This document shows, one piece after another, positions 7,435 to 16,269 of a stretch of DNA of 64,000 bases. The translations under genes were made by a program, and so were the position numbers. The notes below the pieces were generated by a model that did no database searches, was not told the origin of the DNA, and was given only the letters and a program-made list of their open reading frames with translations. Source of the DNA: Firmicutes bacterium HGW-Firmicutes-9 (lineage in GTDB: Bacteria > Bacillota > Clostridia > Christensenellales > CAG-138); assembly GCA_002841395.1 (NCBI GenBank), contig PGZM01000006.1, forward strand, positions 113,501 to 177,500, given 5' to 3'. Position 1 is the stretch's first letter. Each line of letters opens with the position of its first letter.

Positions 7435-8958
7435 ATGATCGAACTTAACGGAGCAACCCTAACCATAGATGAGGTCGTCCGCGTCTGCCGCGAGGGCGAA
7501 TTGGCGGAGATTCCGCAGGAGGCGCAGGTCGCCATCAACCACTCCCGCGCGCATGTCGAGGCGATGCTCAAAAGCGGCGAGGCGGTCTACGGACTCACCA
7601 CCGGCTTTGGCAAGTTCTCCGAAGTGCGCATTGCGGACGAAGACGCGGCAGAGTTGCAGCGTAACCTGATCGTCAGCCATTCCTGCGGCACGGGCGAGCC
7701 CCTGCCGAAAGAGGCCGTGCGCGGCATCATGCTGCTGCGGCTCAACGCGCTTGCTTCCGGCTTCTCCGGCATCCGGCTAAGCACGATGGAGACGCTGCTT
7801 CTGATGCTCAACCGCGGCGTGCATCCCGTCGTGCCCGAAAAGGGCAGCCTCGGTGCGAGCGGGGATCTCGTGCCGCTTGCGCATATGGTGCTGCCGCTGA
7901 TCGGATTGGGGCTTGCGGAATACCGCGGCGAAGTCCTTGATGGAGCAGAAGCGATGCGCCGCGCGGGGATTACACCCGTGCAGCTTGCGGCGAAAGAAGG
8001 CCTCGCGCTCATCAACGGCACGCAGGTGATGACCGCCATCGGCGCGCTCTGCGTGCACGACGCGATGCAGCTATCAAAAAACGCGGACATCGTAGCTTCC
8101 CTGACCTGCGAGGCGCAAAACTGCATCACAAAGGCGTTTGATCCGCGCGTACACCTACTTCGCGGTCATATGGGACAGATCGACTGCGCGGAAAACCTGA
8201 GAAACATTTTAAAGGATAGCCAGCTCTCCGGCGAGACCATCCCCGGCAAAGTGCAGGACGCGTATTCCATCCGCTGCATCCCGCAGATTCACGGCGCAAG
8301 CCGGGACGCAATCTGCTATGTCTACGAAGCGGTCAGCCGCGAGATCAACGCGGTCACCGACAATCCCCTGATCTTTCCGAAAGAGGGCGACGTCATCTCC
8401 GGCGGCAACTTCCACGGGCAGCCGATGGCGCTCGCGTTCGATTTTCTTGCAATCGCCCTTGCGGAGTTTGCAAATGTATCCGAGCGCAGAACAGAGCGCC
8501 TCGTCAACCCCGCGCTGAACAACCATCTGCCCGCGTTCCTTGCTCCTAACGGGGGACTCAACAGTGGATTCATGATCGCGCAATACTCTGCTGCAGCGCT
8601 GGTTTCCGAAAACAAAGTGCTCGCGCATCCCGCGAGTGTGGATTCGATCCCATCCTCCGCGAATCAGGAGGATCACGTCAGCATGGGCACGATATCAGCG
8701 CGAAAAGCGGTCGAGATTCTCAAAAACGCGCAGCGCGTGCTCGCCATAGAGCTCTTCGCGGCGGGACAGGCGACAGGGATGATCGGAGAGGACAAGCTTG
8801 CGCCCGCGACCCGCGCGGCATACAACGTGCTGCGGCAGGATGTGCCTATGGTGGAGCGCGATATTTTAATGTACGAACAGATGAACAAGTGCGAGCGCAT
8901 CGTGATCGAGAACCGGCTGATTCCCGCCGTGGAAGCGATCACGGGCGAACTGAACTGA
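7435..8958 (+). CDS. hutH: Histidine ammonia-lyase
   Basis: A 507-residue enzyme that removes ammonia from histidine to give urocanate, the first step of histidine degradation. The MIO-forming triad Ala141-Ser142-Gly143 lies in GSLGASGDLVPLAH. Other conserved stretches are VYGLTTGFGKF near the N-terminus, NGTQVMTA, QDAYSIRCIPQIHG, TDNPLIF and SGGNFHGQP. The length is normal for the family. It is the first gene of the hutH-hutU-ftcD-hutI cluster, 18 bp before hutU. This set sends the carbon to glutamate and the one-carbon unit to tetrahydrofolate. Confidence 0.98.
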   Translation: MIELNGATLTIDEVVRVCREGELAEIPQEAQVAINHSRAHVEAMLKSGEAVYGLTTGFGKFSEVRIADEDAAELQRNLIVSHSCGTGEPLPKEAVRGIMLLRLNALASGFSGIRLSTMETLLLMLNRGVHPVVPEKGSLGASGDLVPLAHMVLPLIGLGLAEYRGEVLDGAEAMRRAGITPVQLAAKEGLALINGTQVMTAIGALCVHDAMQLSKNADIVASLTCEAQNCITKAFDPRVHLLRGHMGQIDCAENLRNILKDSQLSGETIPGKVQDAYSIRCIPQIHGASRDAICYVYEAVSREINAVTDNPLIFPKEGDVISGGNFHGQPMALAFDFLAIALAEFANVSERRTERLVNPALNNHLPAFLAPNGGLNSGFMIAQYSAAALVSENKVLAHPASVDSIPSSANQEDHVSMGTISARKAVEILKNAQRVLAIELFAAGQATGMIGEDKLAPATRAAYNVLRQDVPMVERDILMYEQMNKCERIVIENRLIPAVEAITGELN

Positions 8959-8976
8959 GAAGCGAAGGATGCGGCG

Positions 8977-10977
<2,001 letters not shown>

Positions 10978-10994
10978 TTAGGAGAAGATATTTT

Positions 10995-11888
10995 ATGGCT
11001 AAGATTATCGAATGTGTACCCAATATTTCCACGGCGGATGGCGATCTCGTCAAGCAAGCCGCCGGCGTTGTTCGCTCCACGCCGGGCGTGACGCTCCTCA
11101 ATACCTCCAGCGACGAGAGCCACAACCGCACGGTGATCACGTTTGTGGGCGATCCTGAAGGCGTTGCGGAGGCTGCCGTGCAGCTCGCGAAATTCGCCGC
11201 GCGCACCATCGACCTGACCAAGCACAAAGGTGAGCACCCGCGTATGGGCGCGATCGACGTGATTCCCTTTATCCCCATCCGCGAGGTGGAGATGGACGAG
11301 TGCATCGCGCTCTCCAAATCTGTCGCCGCGCGCATCTGGGAAGAGGCGTGCATGCCCGTGTTCCTCTATGAAGCGTCCGCAACCGCGCCGCACCGCGAGA
11401 ATCTGGCCGCCATCCGCAAGGGACAGTTTGAGGGCATGGCGGAGAAGGTGAAAGAGCCCGATTGGGAGCCGGATTTCGGCGGCAAGACCATTCACCCAAC
11501 CGCGGGCGTGGTGGCCGTCGGTGCGCGGGCGCCGCTGATCGCGTTTAACATCAACCTCTCCACGGCGGATGTCGCCATCGCGGACAAGATCGCCCGCGTG
11601 ATCCGGCAGTCCGGCGGCGGCCTCAACTGCGTCAAGGCGATGGGCGTCTACCTCAAGGAACGCAACTGCGCGCAGGTTTCGATCAACATGACCAACTATT
11701 GCCAGACGCCGCTGTACCGCGCGGTGGAGTTTGTCCGCTTTGAAGCGGCGCGCTACGGCGTGAACATCATCGGCACCGAGATCGTCGGTCTTGTGCCCAT
11801 GCGCGCGCTGATCGACAGCGCGGAGTATTATCTGGGGATAGAGAATTTCGATCCCGAGACGCAGGTTTTGGAGTACCGTTTGAACTAA
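10995..11888 (+). CDS. ftcD: Glutamate formimidoyltransferase
   Basis: A 297-residue, single-domain enzyme that moves the formimino group of N-formiminoglutamate to tetrahydrofolate. It begins MAKIIECVPNIS, the signature opening. KHKGEHPRMGAIDVIPF contains the catalytic histidine (His81, equivalent to His82 of the mammalian enzyme). The cyclodeaminase domain of bifunctional FTCD is absent and no separate fchA gene is in the cluster, so 5-formimino-THF must be processed by a gene elsewhere. GGAG is six bases or so upstream; hutI follows after 27 bp. Confidence 0.97.
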   Translation: MAKIIECVPNISTADGDLVKQAAGVVRSTPGVTLLNTSSDESHNRTVITFVGDPEGVAEAAVQLAKFAARTIDLTKHKGEHPRMGAIDVIPFIPIREVEMDECIALSKSVAARIWEEACMPVFLYEASATAPHRENLAAIRKGQFEGMAEKVKEPDWEPDFGGKTIHPTAGVVAVGARAPLIAFNINLSTADVAIADKIARVIRQSGGGLNCVKAMGVYLKERNCAQVSINMTNYCQTPLYRAVEFVRFEAARYGVNIIGTEIVGLVPMRALIDSAEYYLGIENFDPETQVLEYRLN

Positions 11889-11915
11889 GATTTGGATGTA
11901 AACGGAGGACAAAAT

Positions 11916-13142
11916 ATGCTCCTCATCCACAACATCGGCCTCTTGCAAACCCCCGTCGGCAACACGAGCCTGGGGGGTGTTTCGCAAGGCGAAAACCGTA
12001 AGTATCGTAATGCGAGCGTGCTGATCGAAGGAGAAACCATCGTCGAGATCGCACATGACGGCACGTTGCCCGCTTGCCCGCCCGACACCGAGCGGCTGGA
12101 CGCGCAGGGTACGTTCGTCACGCCCGGCTGGGTGGATGCGCATACGCACCTCGTCTTCGGCGGCTGGCGGCAACATGAAATACCGCTCAAGCTCAAGGGC
12201 GCGAGCTACCTAGAGATTCTGCAATCCGGCGGCGGCATCCTAGACACCGTGCGTCAAACACGGCAGATGAGCGAGGACGAGCTGTTCTCACGCGCGATGG
12301 GTTTTCTCGACGAGCAGCTGCATTTCGGCGTCACCACGACGGAGATCAAGAGCGGCTACGGGCTGGATTTGGAGAACGAGCTCAAGCAGCTCCGCGTGAT
12401 TCGTCGTCTGAATGAAGCACACGCGATGGACATCGTGCCGACCTGCATGGCGGCGCACGCCGTCCCGCCGGAGTTTAGCGGGCGCACGGACGACTATGTG
12501 CAGTATGTTTGCAATGTGATTTTGCCGCGCGCGGTGAAAGAACAGCTCGCGCAATATTGCGACGTGTTTTGCGAGACGGGTGTTTTTTCTCCTGAGCAGA
12601 GCAGGCGCGTGCTGGAAACCGCGCGTTCGCTCGGCCTGGGGCTCAAGATTCACGCGGACGAGATCGACGCCATCGGCGGCGCGCTGCTCGCGGGCGAACT
12701 CGGCGCGGTCTCTGCCGAGCACCTGATTGCAACGGACGATGCGGGAATCTCCGCGCTGTCCGCGGGCAACGTCACCGCGTGCCTGCTGCCGCAGACGTCG
12801 CTGTATCTCAACAAGAATTTCGCTCGCGCGCGGGAGATGATCGCGCAAAACGTCGCGGTTGCGGTCGCCTCGGACTTCAATCCCGGTTCGTGCCCGTCGC
12901 TGAATCTCCAACTCTCGGCGAACCTTGCGTACCTGCGCTATCGCATGACGCCGGAGGAAACCCTGACCGCGCTGACGCTCAACGCCGCCTGCGCAATCGG
13001 CCTCGGCACCCGCCTCGGCACGATCGAACCCGGCAAACAGGCCGACTTGACCTTATGGAACACGGACGGCATGGAGATGCTGTGTTATCGCATGGGGACA
13101 AATCAGGTTCGGGCTGTGGTCAAGCGGGGGAAGGTTGTTTGA
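11916..13142 (+). CDS. hutI: Imidazolonepropionase
   Basis: A 408-residue amidohydrolase that opens the imidazolone ring to give N-formiminoglutamate. The metal-binding motif DAHTHLVFGG, the later KIHADEIDAIGG with its His, and SDFNPGSCPSLNL with the catalytic Asp are all present. The start MLLIHNIGLLQTP is preferred over an in-frame upstream Met because GGAGG stands seven bases before it. It is the last enzyme gene of the hut cluster; its stop overlaps the region just before the YkvA-type gene. Confidence 0.97.
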   Translation: MLLIHNIGLLQTPVGNTSLGGVSQGENRKYRNASVLIEGETIVEIAHDGTLPACPPDTERLDAQGTFVTPGWVDAHTHLVFGGWRQHEIPLKLKGASYLEILQSGGGILDTVRQTRQMSEDELFSRAMGFLDEQLHFGVTTTEIKSGYGLDLENELKQLRVIRRLNEAHAMDIVPTCMAAHAVPPEFSGRTDDYVQYVCNVILPRAVKEQLAQYCDVFCETGVFSPEQSRRVLETARSLGLGLKIHADEIDAIGGALLAGELGAVSAEHLIATDDAGISALSAGNVTACLLPQTSLYLNKNFARAREMIAQNVAVAVASDFNPGSCPSLNLQLSANLAYLRYRMTPEETLTALTLNAACAIGLGTRLGTIEPGKQADLTLWNTDGMEMLCYRMGTNQVRAVVKRGKVV

Positions 13143-13147
13143 ATGTT

Positions 13148-13528
13148 ATGAAGTCACTTCAGCAGCGCGCGAAACAACTCAAGACCGATATCCCCGCCGT
13201 GTTCCTTGCGCTCAAGCGGAGGGAAACACCGTGGTACGCGAAGGTCGTCGCGGGGCTGACGGTGGGCTACGCGCTCTCGCCGATCGACCTGATTCCGGAC
13301 TTCATCCCCGTGCTTGGGTATCTGGACGATCTCATCATCCTGCCCGTGCTGGTCGCGCTGACCGTGCGCATGATTCCGGCGGAGGTGATGGCGCAGTGCC
13401 GCGCGGAGGCGGAGGATATGTGGAAGGATGGCAAGCCGAAAAAGTGGTATTACGCGGTGCCGATTGTGCTCGTGTGGCTGCTGGTCGTGTTCCTGATCGT
13501 CCGCGCGGTGGTCGCGGCGCAGGCTTAA
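13148..13528 (+). CDS. YkvA-type (DUF1232) small membrane protein
   Basis: A 126-residue protein carrying the DUF1232 motif SPIDLIPDFIPVLGYLDD (residues 44-61) and a hydrophobic C-terminal segment VPIVLVWLLVVFLIVRAVV (about 104-122) that should cross the membrane. The function of the family is unknown. It begins 5 bp after hutI, with GGGGAAGG upstream, and is followed by a terminator, so it is transcribed as the last gene of the hut operon. A link to histidine use is not otherwise supported. Confidence 0.85.
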   Translation: MKSLQQRAKQLKTDIPAVFLALKRRETPWYAKVVAGLTVGYALSPIDLIPDFIPVLGYLDDLIILPVLVALTVRMIPAEVMAQCRAEAEDMWKDGKPKKWYYAVPIVLVWLLVVFLIVRAVVAAQA

Positions 13529-13546
13529 AAATCTGAGTAAACAAAC

Positions 13547-13580
13547 AATCCCCGCTGGATCGCTCCGGCGGGGATTTCTT
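13547..13580 (+). terminator. Terminator at the end of the hut operon
   Basis: Arms aatccccgctgg and ccggcggggatt pair with one mismatch around a six-base loop, followed by tcttcgt. It lies between convergent genes and can serve both, though the minus-strand T-tract is weak. Confidence 0.75.
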
Positions 13581-13592
13581 CGTATTCAAACT

Positions 13593-13955
13593 TTACTTTT
13601 TCTTCGCGAGGTTTTGTTCCTTGCGGTAGGCGGTGATGCGGCGCACCAGATCCAGCGGCAGGGGTTGATCAAGCGGGAACTGCACCGCGCCCTTGCTAAA
13701 ATGCAGCGCGCCAAACTCCTGCGTGAACGCTTCGATTCCGTCTGCGCCGGGGTAAAAGCCGATGTGGTTCTTGTAGCCCGCAAAATGCACGAGGTTGCCG
13801 TTGAGTTGAAACGTCGGCATGCCCCAGGAAATCTTTTCCGTGGATTCCGGAGCGATTTCAAGGATCGCGTCGCGCATCTGGGTCAGCTTTATCTGCACCT
13901 CCGGCGGGAAGCCGAGGATGTAGTCGGTGATGGGGGTAGGGGGATTGTGGGTCAT
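13593..13955 (-). CDS. DUF1801 (YdhG/frataxin-like fold) protein
   Basis: A 120-residue protein with the family pattern: ILGFPPEVQIKLTQMRDAILEIAPESTEKISWGMPTF, where the SWGMP motif is diagnostic, then GNLVHFAGYKNHIGFYPG and SKGAVQFPLDQPLP. Members such as Bacillus YdhG have been proposed as iron chaperones with a frataxin-like fold; that role is not established for this group in general. A GGGAGG site precedes the ATG. It stands at the edge of the AT-rich island and belongs by composition to the GC-rich host side. Confidence 0.88.
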   Translation of the reverse strand: MTHNPPTPITDYILGFPPEVQIKLTQMRDAILEIAPESTEKISWGMPTFQLNGNLVHFAGYKNHIGFYPGADGIEAFTQEFGALHFSKGAVQFPLDQPLPLDLVRRITAYRKEQNLAKKK

Positions 13956-14020
13956 AGGTTTTTACCTCCCATAAAAGTGATTTTAGTATAGCATATTGGG
14001 AGGTGGCGGTGTGTGATGGG

Positions 14021-14041
14021 GTTACGGAGGGGCATCGAACC
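14021..14041 (-). other. Possible island boundary resembling a tRNA 3' end (weak)
   Basis: On the minus strand ggttcgatgcccctccgtaa resembles a T-loop plus acceptor end of a tRNA, and it stands exactly where the sequence turns from GC-rich to AT-rich. The T-arm cannot pair as it stands and no matching direct repeat was found with confidence on the far side (about 15945-15965), so this is only a candidate attachment scar. Confidence 0.2.
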
Positions 14042-14077
14042 ATTAACAATACAACTTAGTTGAATTAAGAAAAATAC

Positions 14078-15035
14078 TTACTTATTTGTAGCTTTGTTAA
14101 ATTCTTCAATTATTTTTCGAGCATATTCTTTTGCTCCTTCAAGTAGTTTCCGCTTGGTACCTTCCTTAAACGAAGTATCGACTTTGAACCAAGATTTATT
14201 TTCTGTGAAAATGTTCGAAATTGTCTTGCTTGATGAATGTAAACCCCACAGATCAGTAACTAAGCATTGTACGTCAGCGATGCTGAAAAAATCACCTTTT
14301 GCTTCGCTTGTGACTATATACATGACCATAATGACCTGTTGCTTTGAAGAAGGTAATAGCTTCACATCGGGATATTTCTTAAGATTCAAATCGTCGAGAC
14401 ATAAATCTGAGTAAATTGAGGGTTTTTTTTTGAACTGCCTTCTTTGGCTTTTTTGTTGTTTTTTTCTCGCCGTTGGTAATAGATAGTTCCTTGTTCTCAA
14501 CTCGCCTAATACCATTAGCAGTTAAGGCATATAGCTTTGAACTTATTCCGTCTGTTTTGGGGGCATCCATAATATAACCTTTGCCGATGGTTCTGTTAAT
14601 TAGCAAACTGAGATTTGAGTGCTCAGGTCGTCGTGCTTCTTGATAGTAGCGCCGAGCAGAGTCGATAGAAAATGTGGCGACGTTATTTTTTTTCTCATCA
14701 AAATAAGCTGCGGCTAGCAAAAAATCTTGATCAATCAGATTGCCGAACGAGTTGCAAAATGAGGCCAGACTTTCTCGTGCCAACTCGCCTTGGTTTTCGC
14801 TTACTTGAAAAGTATCTTCAGATACTATTTCGGTTTGGGGAGGAAGTAATATGGGATCAACAGTATTAATGATAGGAGGATTAACTTTTGAATGCGTCTT
14901 TATTACAGCATTAACAGCTTCGGGTAAAAGCTCGTTCATAAATGCTTGCCTTTGTTTCTCTACATCTTCCGCTGAACCTTCAGCTTCGAACTCAATATCG
15001 CCTACCTTATAGTGCACCTTCAGTGGCTCTGACAT
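14078..15035 (-). pseudogene. Two-winged-helix protein gene interrupted by a frameshift at an A9 run
   Basis: The first frame (start 15035) gives 218 residues: a short module with VGDIEFEAEGSAEDVEKQ, a winged-helix-like region about 75-190 (SLLINRTIGKGYI, YALTANGIRRVE) and a lysine-rich linker, ending 14379. The second frame continues to 14078 and encodes another similar region (SIADVQCLVTDLWGL, AKEYARKIIEEF). The frames meet at nine A on the minus strand (14423-14431). Removing one A joins them into a protein of about 318 residues with the run inside the linker. The break may be a true mutation, a sequencing error or transcript slippage. A strong AAGGAGGGGG site precedes the start. Composition is far more AT-rich than the flanks. 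Confidence 0.6.
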
Positions 15036-15049
15036 GTTATCCCCCTCCT

Positions 15050-15775
15050 TTATACTAATCCGGATTTTGAAAACAATTCATCAAGCATCACCCGATACTT
15101 GAGATTAATATCGTCAATGTCTTTCTTGCCTGCGATATATGTGAGGCTATGGGCTGAGTAATTTCCAACTTGCCTTATTAGGTGGAAATCTTTTTTAATT
15201 CTACCCAGATCAATAGTCGAATTATTGATGATTTTATTCACTAGAGTTTCTAGTTGATGATAATTTCCATGGGTATCTTTTATTTCTGAAGAAATGCCAA
15301 ATTTTTGATATGTAAAAACAATAAGGATTTCAAAAACTCGTCTCATTAGAACCGCACAAGCATCATAGCAATTTGCATTATAACTGTGATTAATCTGTTT
15401 GATTAGGCTATCTATACTGTGTTCCTTGCCGCAAAACTTTACTTCGTCAATTAATTCGCTTGACGATTCAACTGTTATGCAATCATTCCACAACTGTGCG
15501 TATTCTCGATCGAGTTGCTGTAATGCGGCTGGACGAAACGTCAGATTTCCTTTGGAATCGGAAAGGAAGGCTTTCTGTGTTTTTACAAGTGCATTATTTA
15601 ATCGACTCTTATTTGGAGCACAATAACCAGCGTGTTGCAACATGGTTGAAATATCATTCATCGAGAAACTGCTCGTTTGGTTTTCTTTGTATTCAAAATA
15701 GCATACCAATGTTGCGCGTTTTGCTTCGGGTTGATTGCTAGCGTTAGTTGCCTCGATAAAGTCTAAAAGCTTCAT
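15050..15775 (-). CDS. Winged-helix plus HEPN/DUF4145-like protein, function unknown
   Basis: From the start at 15775 (MKLLDFIEATNASNQ, GAGG upstream) the protein has 241 residues. Residues 10-95 look like a winged helix (FSMNDISTMLQHAGY, LTFRPAALQQL). Residues from about 130 are helical and fit DUF4145/HEPN: YDACAVLMRRVFEILIVFTY then IRQVGNYSAHS, with the Arg and His (about 201 and 209) of the HEPN-type R-x-H motif. HEPN proteins are often RNases in toxin or defence systems, but some are not catalytic. It is the first gene of a two-gene unit: the interrupted gene follows after 14 bp. Codon and base use are AT-rich, pointing to horizontal transfer. Confidence 0.6.
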   Translation of the reverse strand: MKLLDFIEATNASNQPEAKRATLVCYFEYKENQTSSFSMNDISTMLQHAGYCAPNKSRLNNALVKTQKAFLSDSKGNLTFRPAALQQLDREYAQLWNDCITVESSSELIDEVKFCGKEHSIDSLIKQINHSYNANCYDACAVLMRRVFEILIVFTYQKFGISSEIKDTHGNYHQLETLVNKIINNSTIDLGRIKKDFHLIRQVGNYSAHSLTYIAGKKDIDDINLKYRVMLDELFSKSGLV

Positions 15776-15851
15776 AATTGCCTCAAATTTAATAATACCG
15801 GTTAGGAACAAAAGGAACGATATGTATTCTGTTGACTGTTATTTACCATTG

Positions 15852-15880
15852 ATTCTATATTAAAATTGCTATGTAATCAA
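15852..15880 (-). promoter_or_regulatory. Possible promoter of the AT-rich island genes
   Basis: On the minus strand TTGATT, a 17-bp spacer and TAGAAT stand 77 bp upstream of the HEPN-like gene. The region is very AT-rich, so chance matches are likely. Confidence 0.35.
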
Positions 15881-16023
15881 TACAGACTATGGATTATAAT
15901 AATAAGAAAAGTTATCCATCTTTACTTAATTAAATCTCGCCCTCCCCACCCGTAACAAAGTCACCGACTATCGATCACAAAATATCGTATCCTATTGCCA
16001 AACAGGAAAGGAACATTTCTTGT

Positions 16024-16269
16024 ATGGAACAGGACTTCGCAACCAAAACCACAAAAAAGAAAAGCTGGAAGCGGTATCTCCCGATGATGATTTTAGCAGT
16101 CGTGGGGGCCGTAGCCGGCTTTTTGTATTATCTTTTGGTCGGCTGCGTGAGCGGCGCATGTCCGATTACATCCAATCCGTACATCTCTACTGTTTACGGC
16201 GGCGTGCTGGGCACGCTGATCGGCTATCTCTTTACCCCGGGCAAGAAGAAGGAGGAACAGGATTCATGA
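16024..16269 (+). CDS. Small DUF6132-like membrane protein
   Basis: An 81-residue protein with a basic N-terminus, a transmembrane helix (about 20-40, PMMILAVVGAVAGFLYYLLVG) and a second one (about 56-70). Between them is CVSGACPITSNPYISTVYGG; this CxxGxCPITSNP motif is characteristic of small proteins of the DUF6132 type. Two cysteines close to the membrane suggest a thiol role. It overlaps the next gene by 4 bp (ATGA), so it is translationally coupled to the CoA-disulfide reductase-like protein, which also acts on sulfur. AAAGGAA precedes the start. Confidence 0.75.
   Translation: MEQDFATKTTKKKSWKRYLPMMILAVVGAVAGFLYYLLVGCVSGACPITSNPYISTVYGGVLGTLIGYLFTPGKKKEEQDS

Noticed and set aside
16020..16265. 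N-terminal extension of the CoA-disulfide reductase-like protein
   Set aside because: The frame is open, but it overlaps the small membrane gene in another frame; the FAD-binding start MKKVVIIGG at 16266 and the ATGA overlap are decisive.
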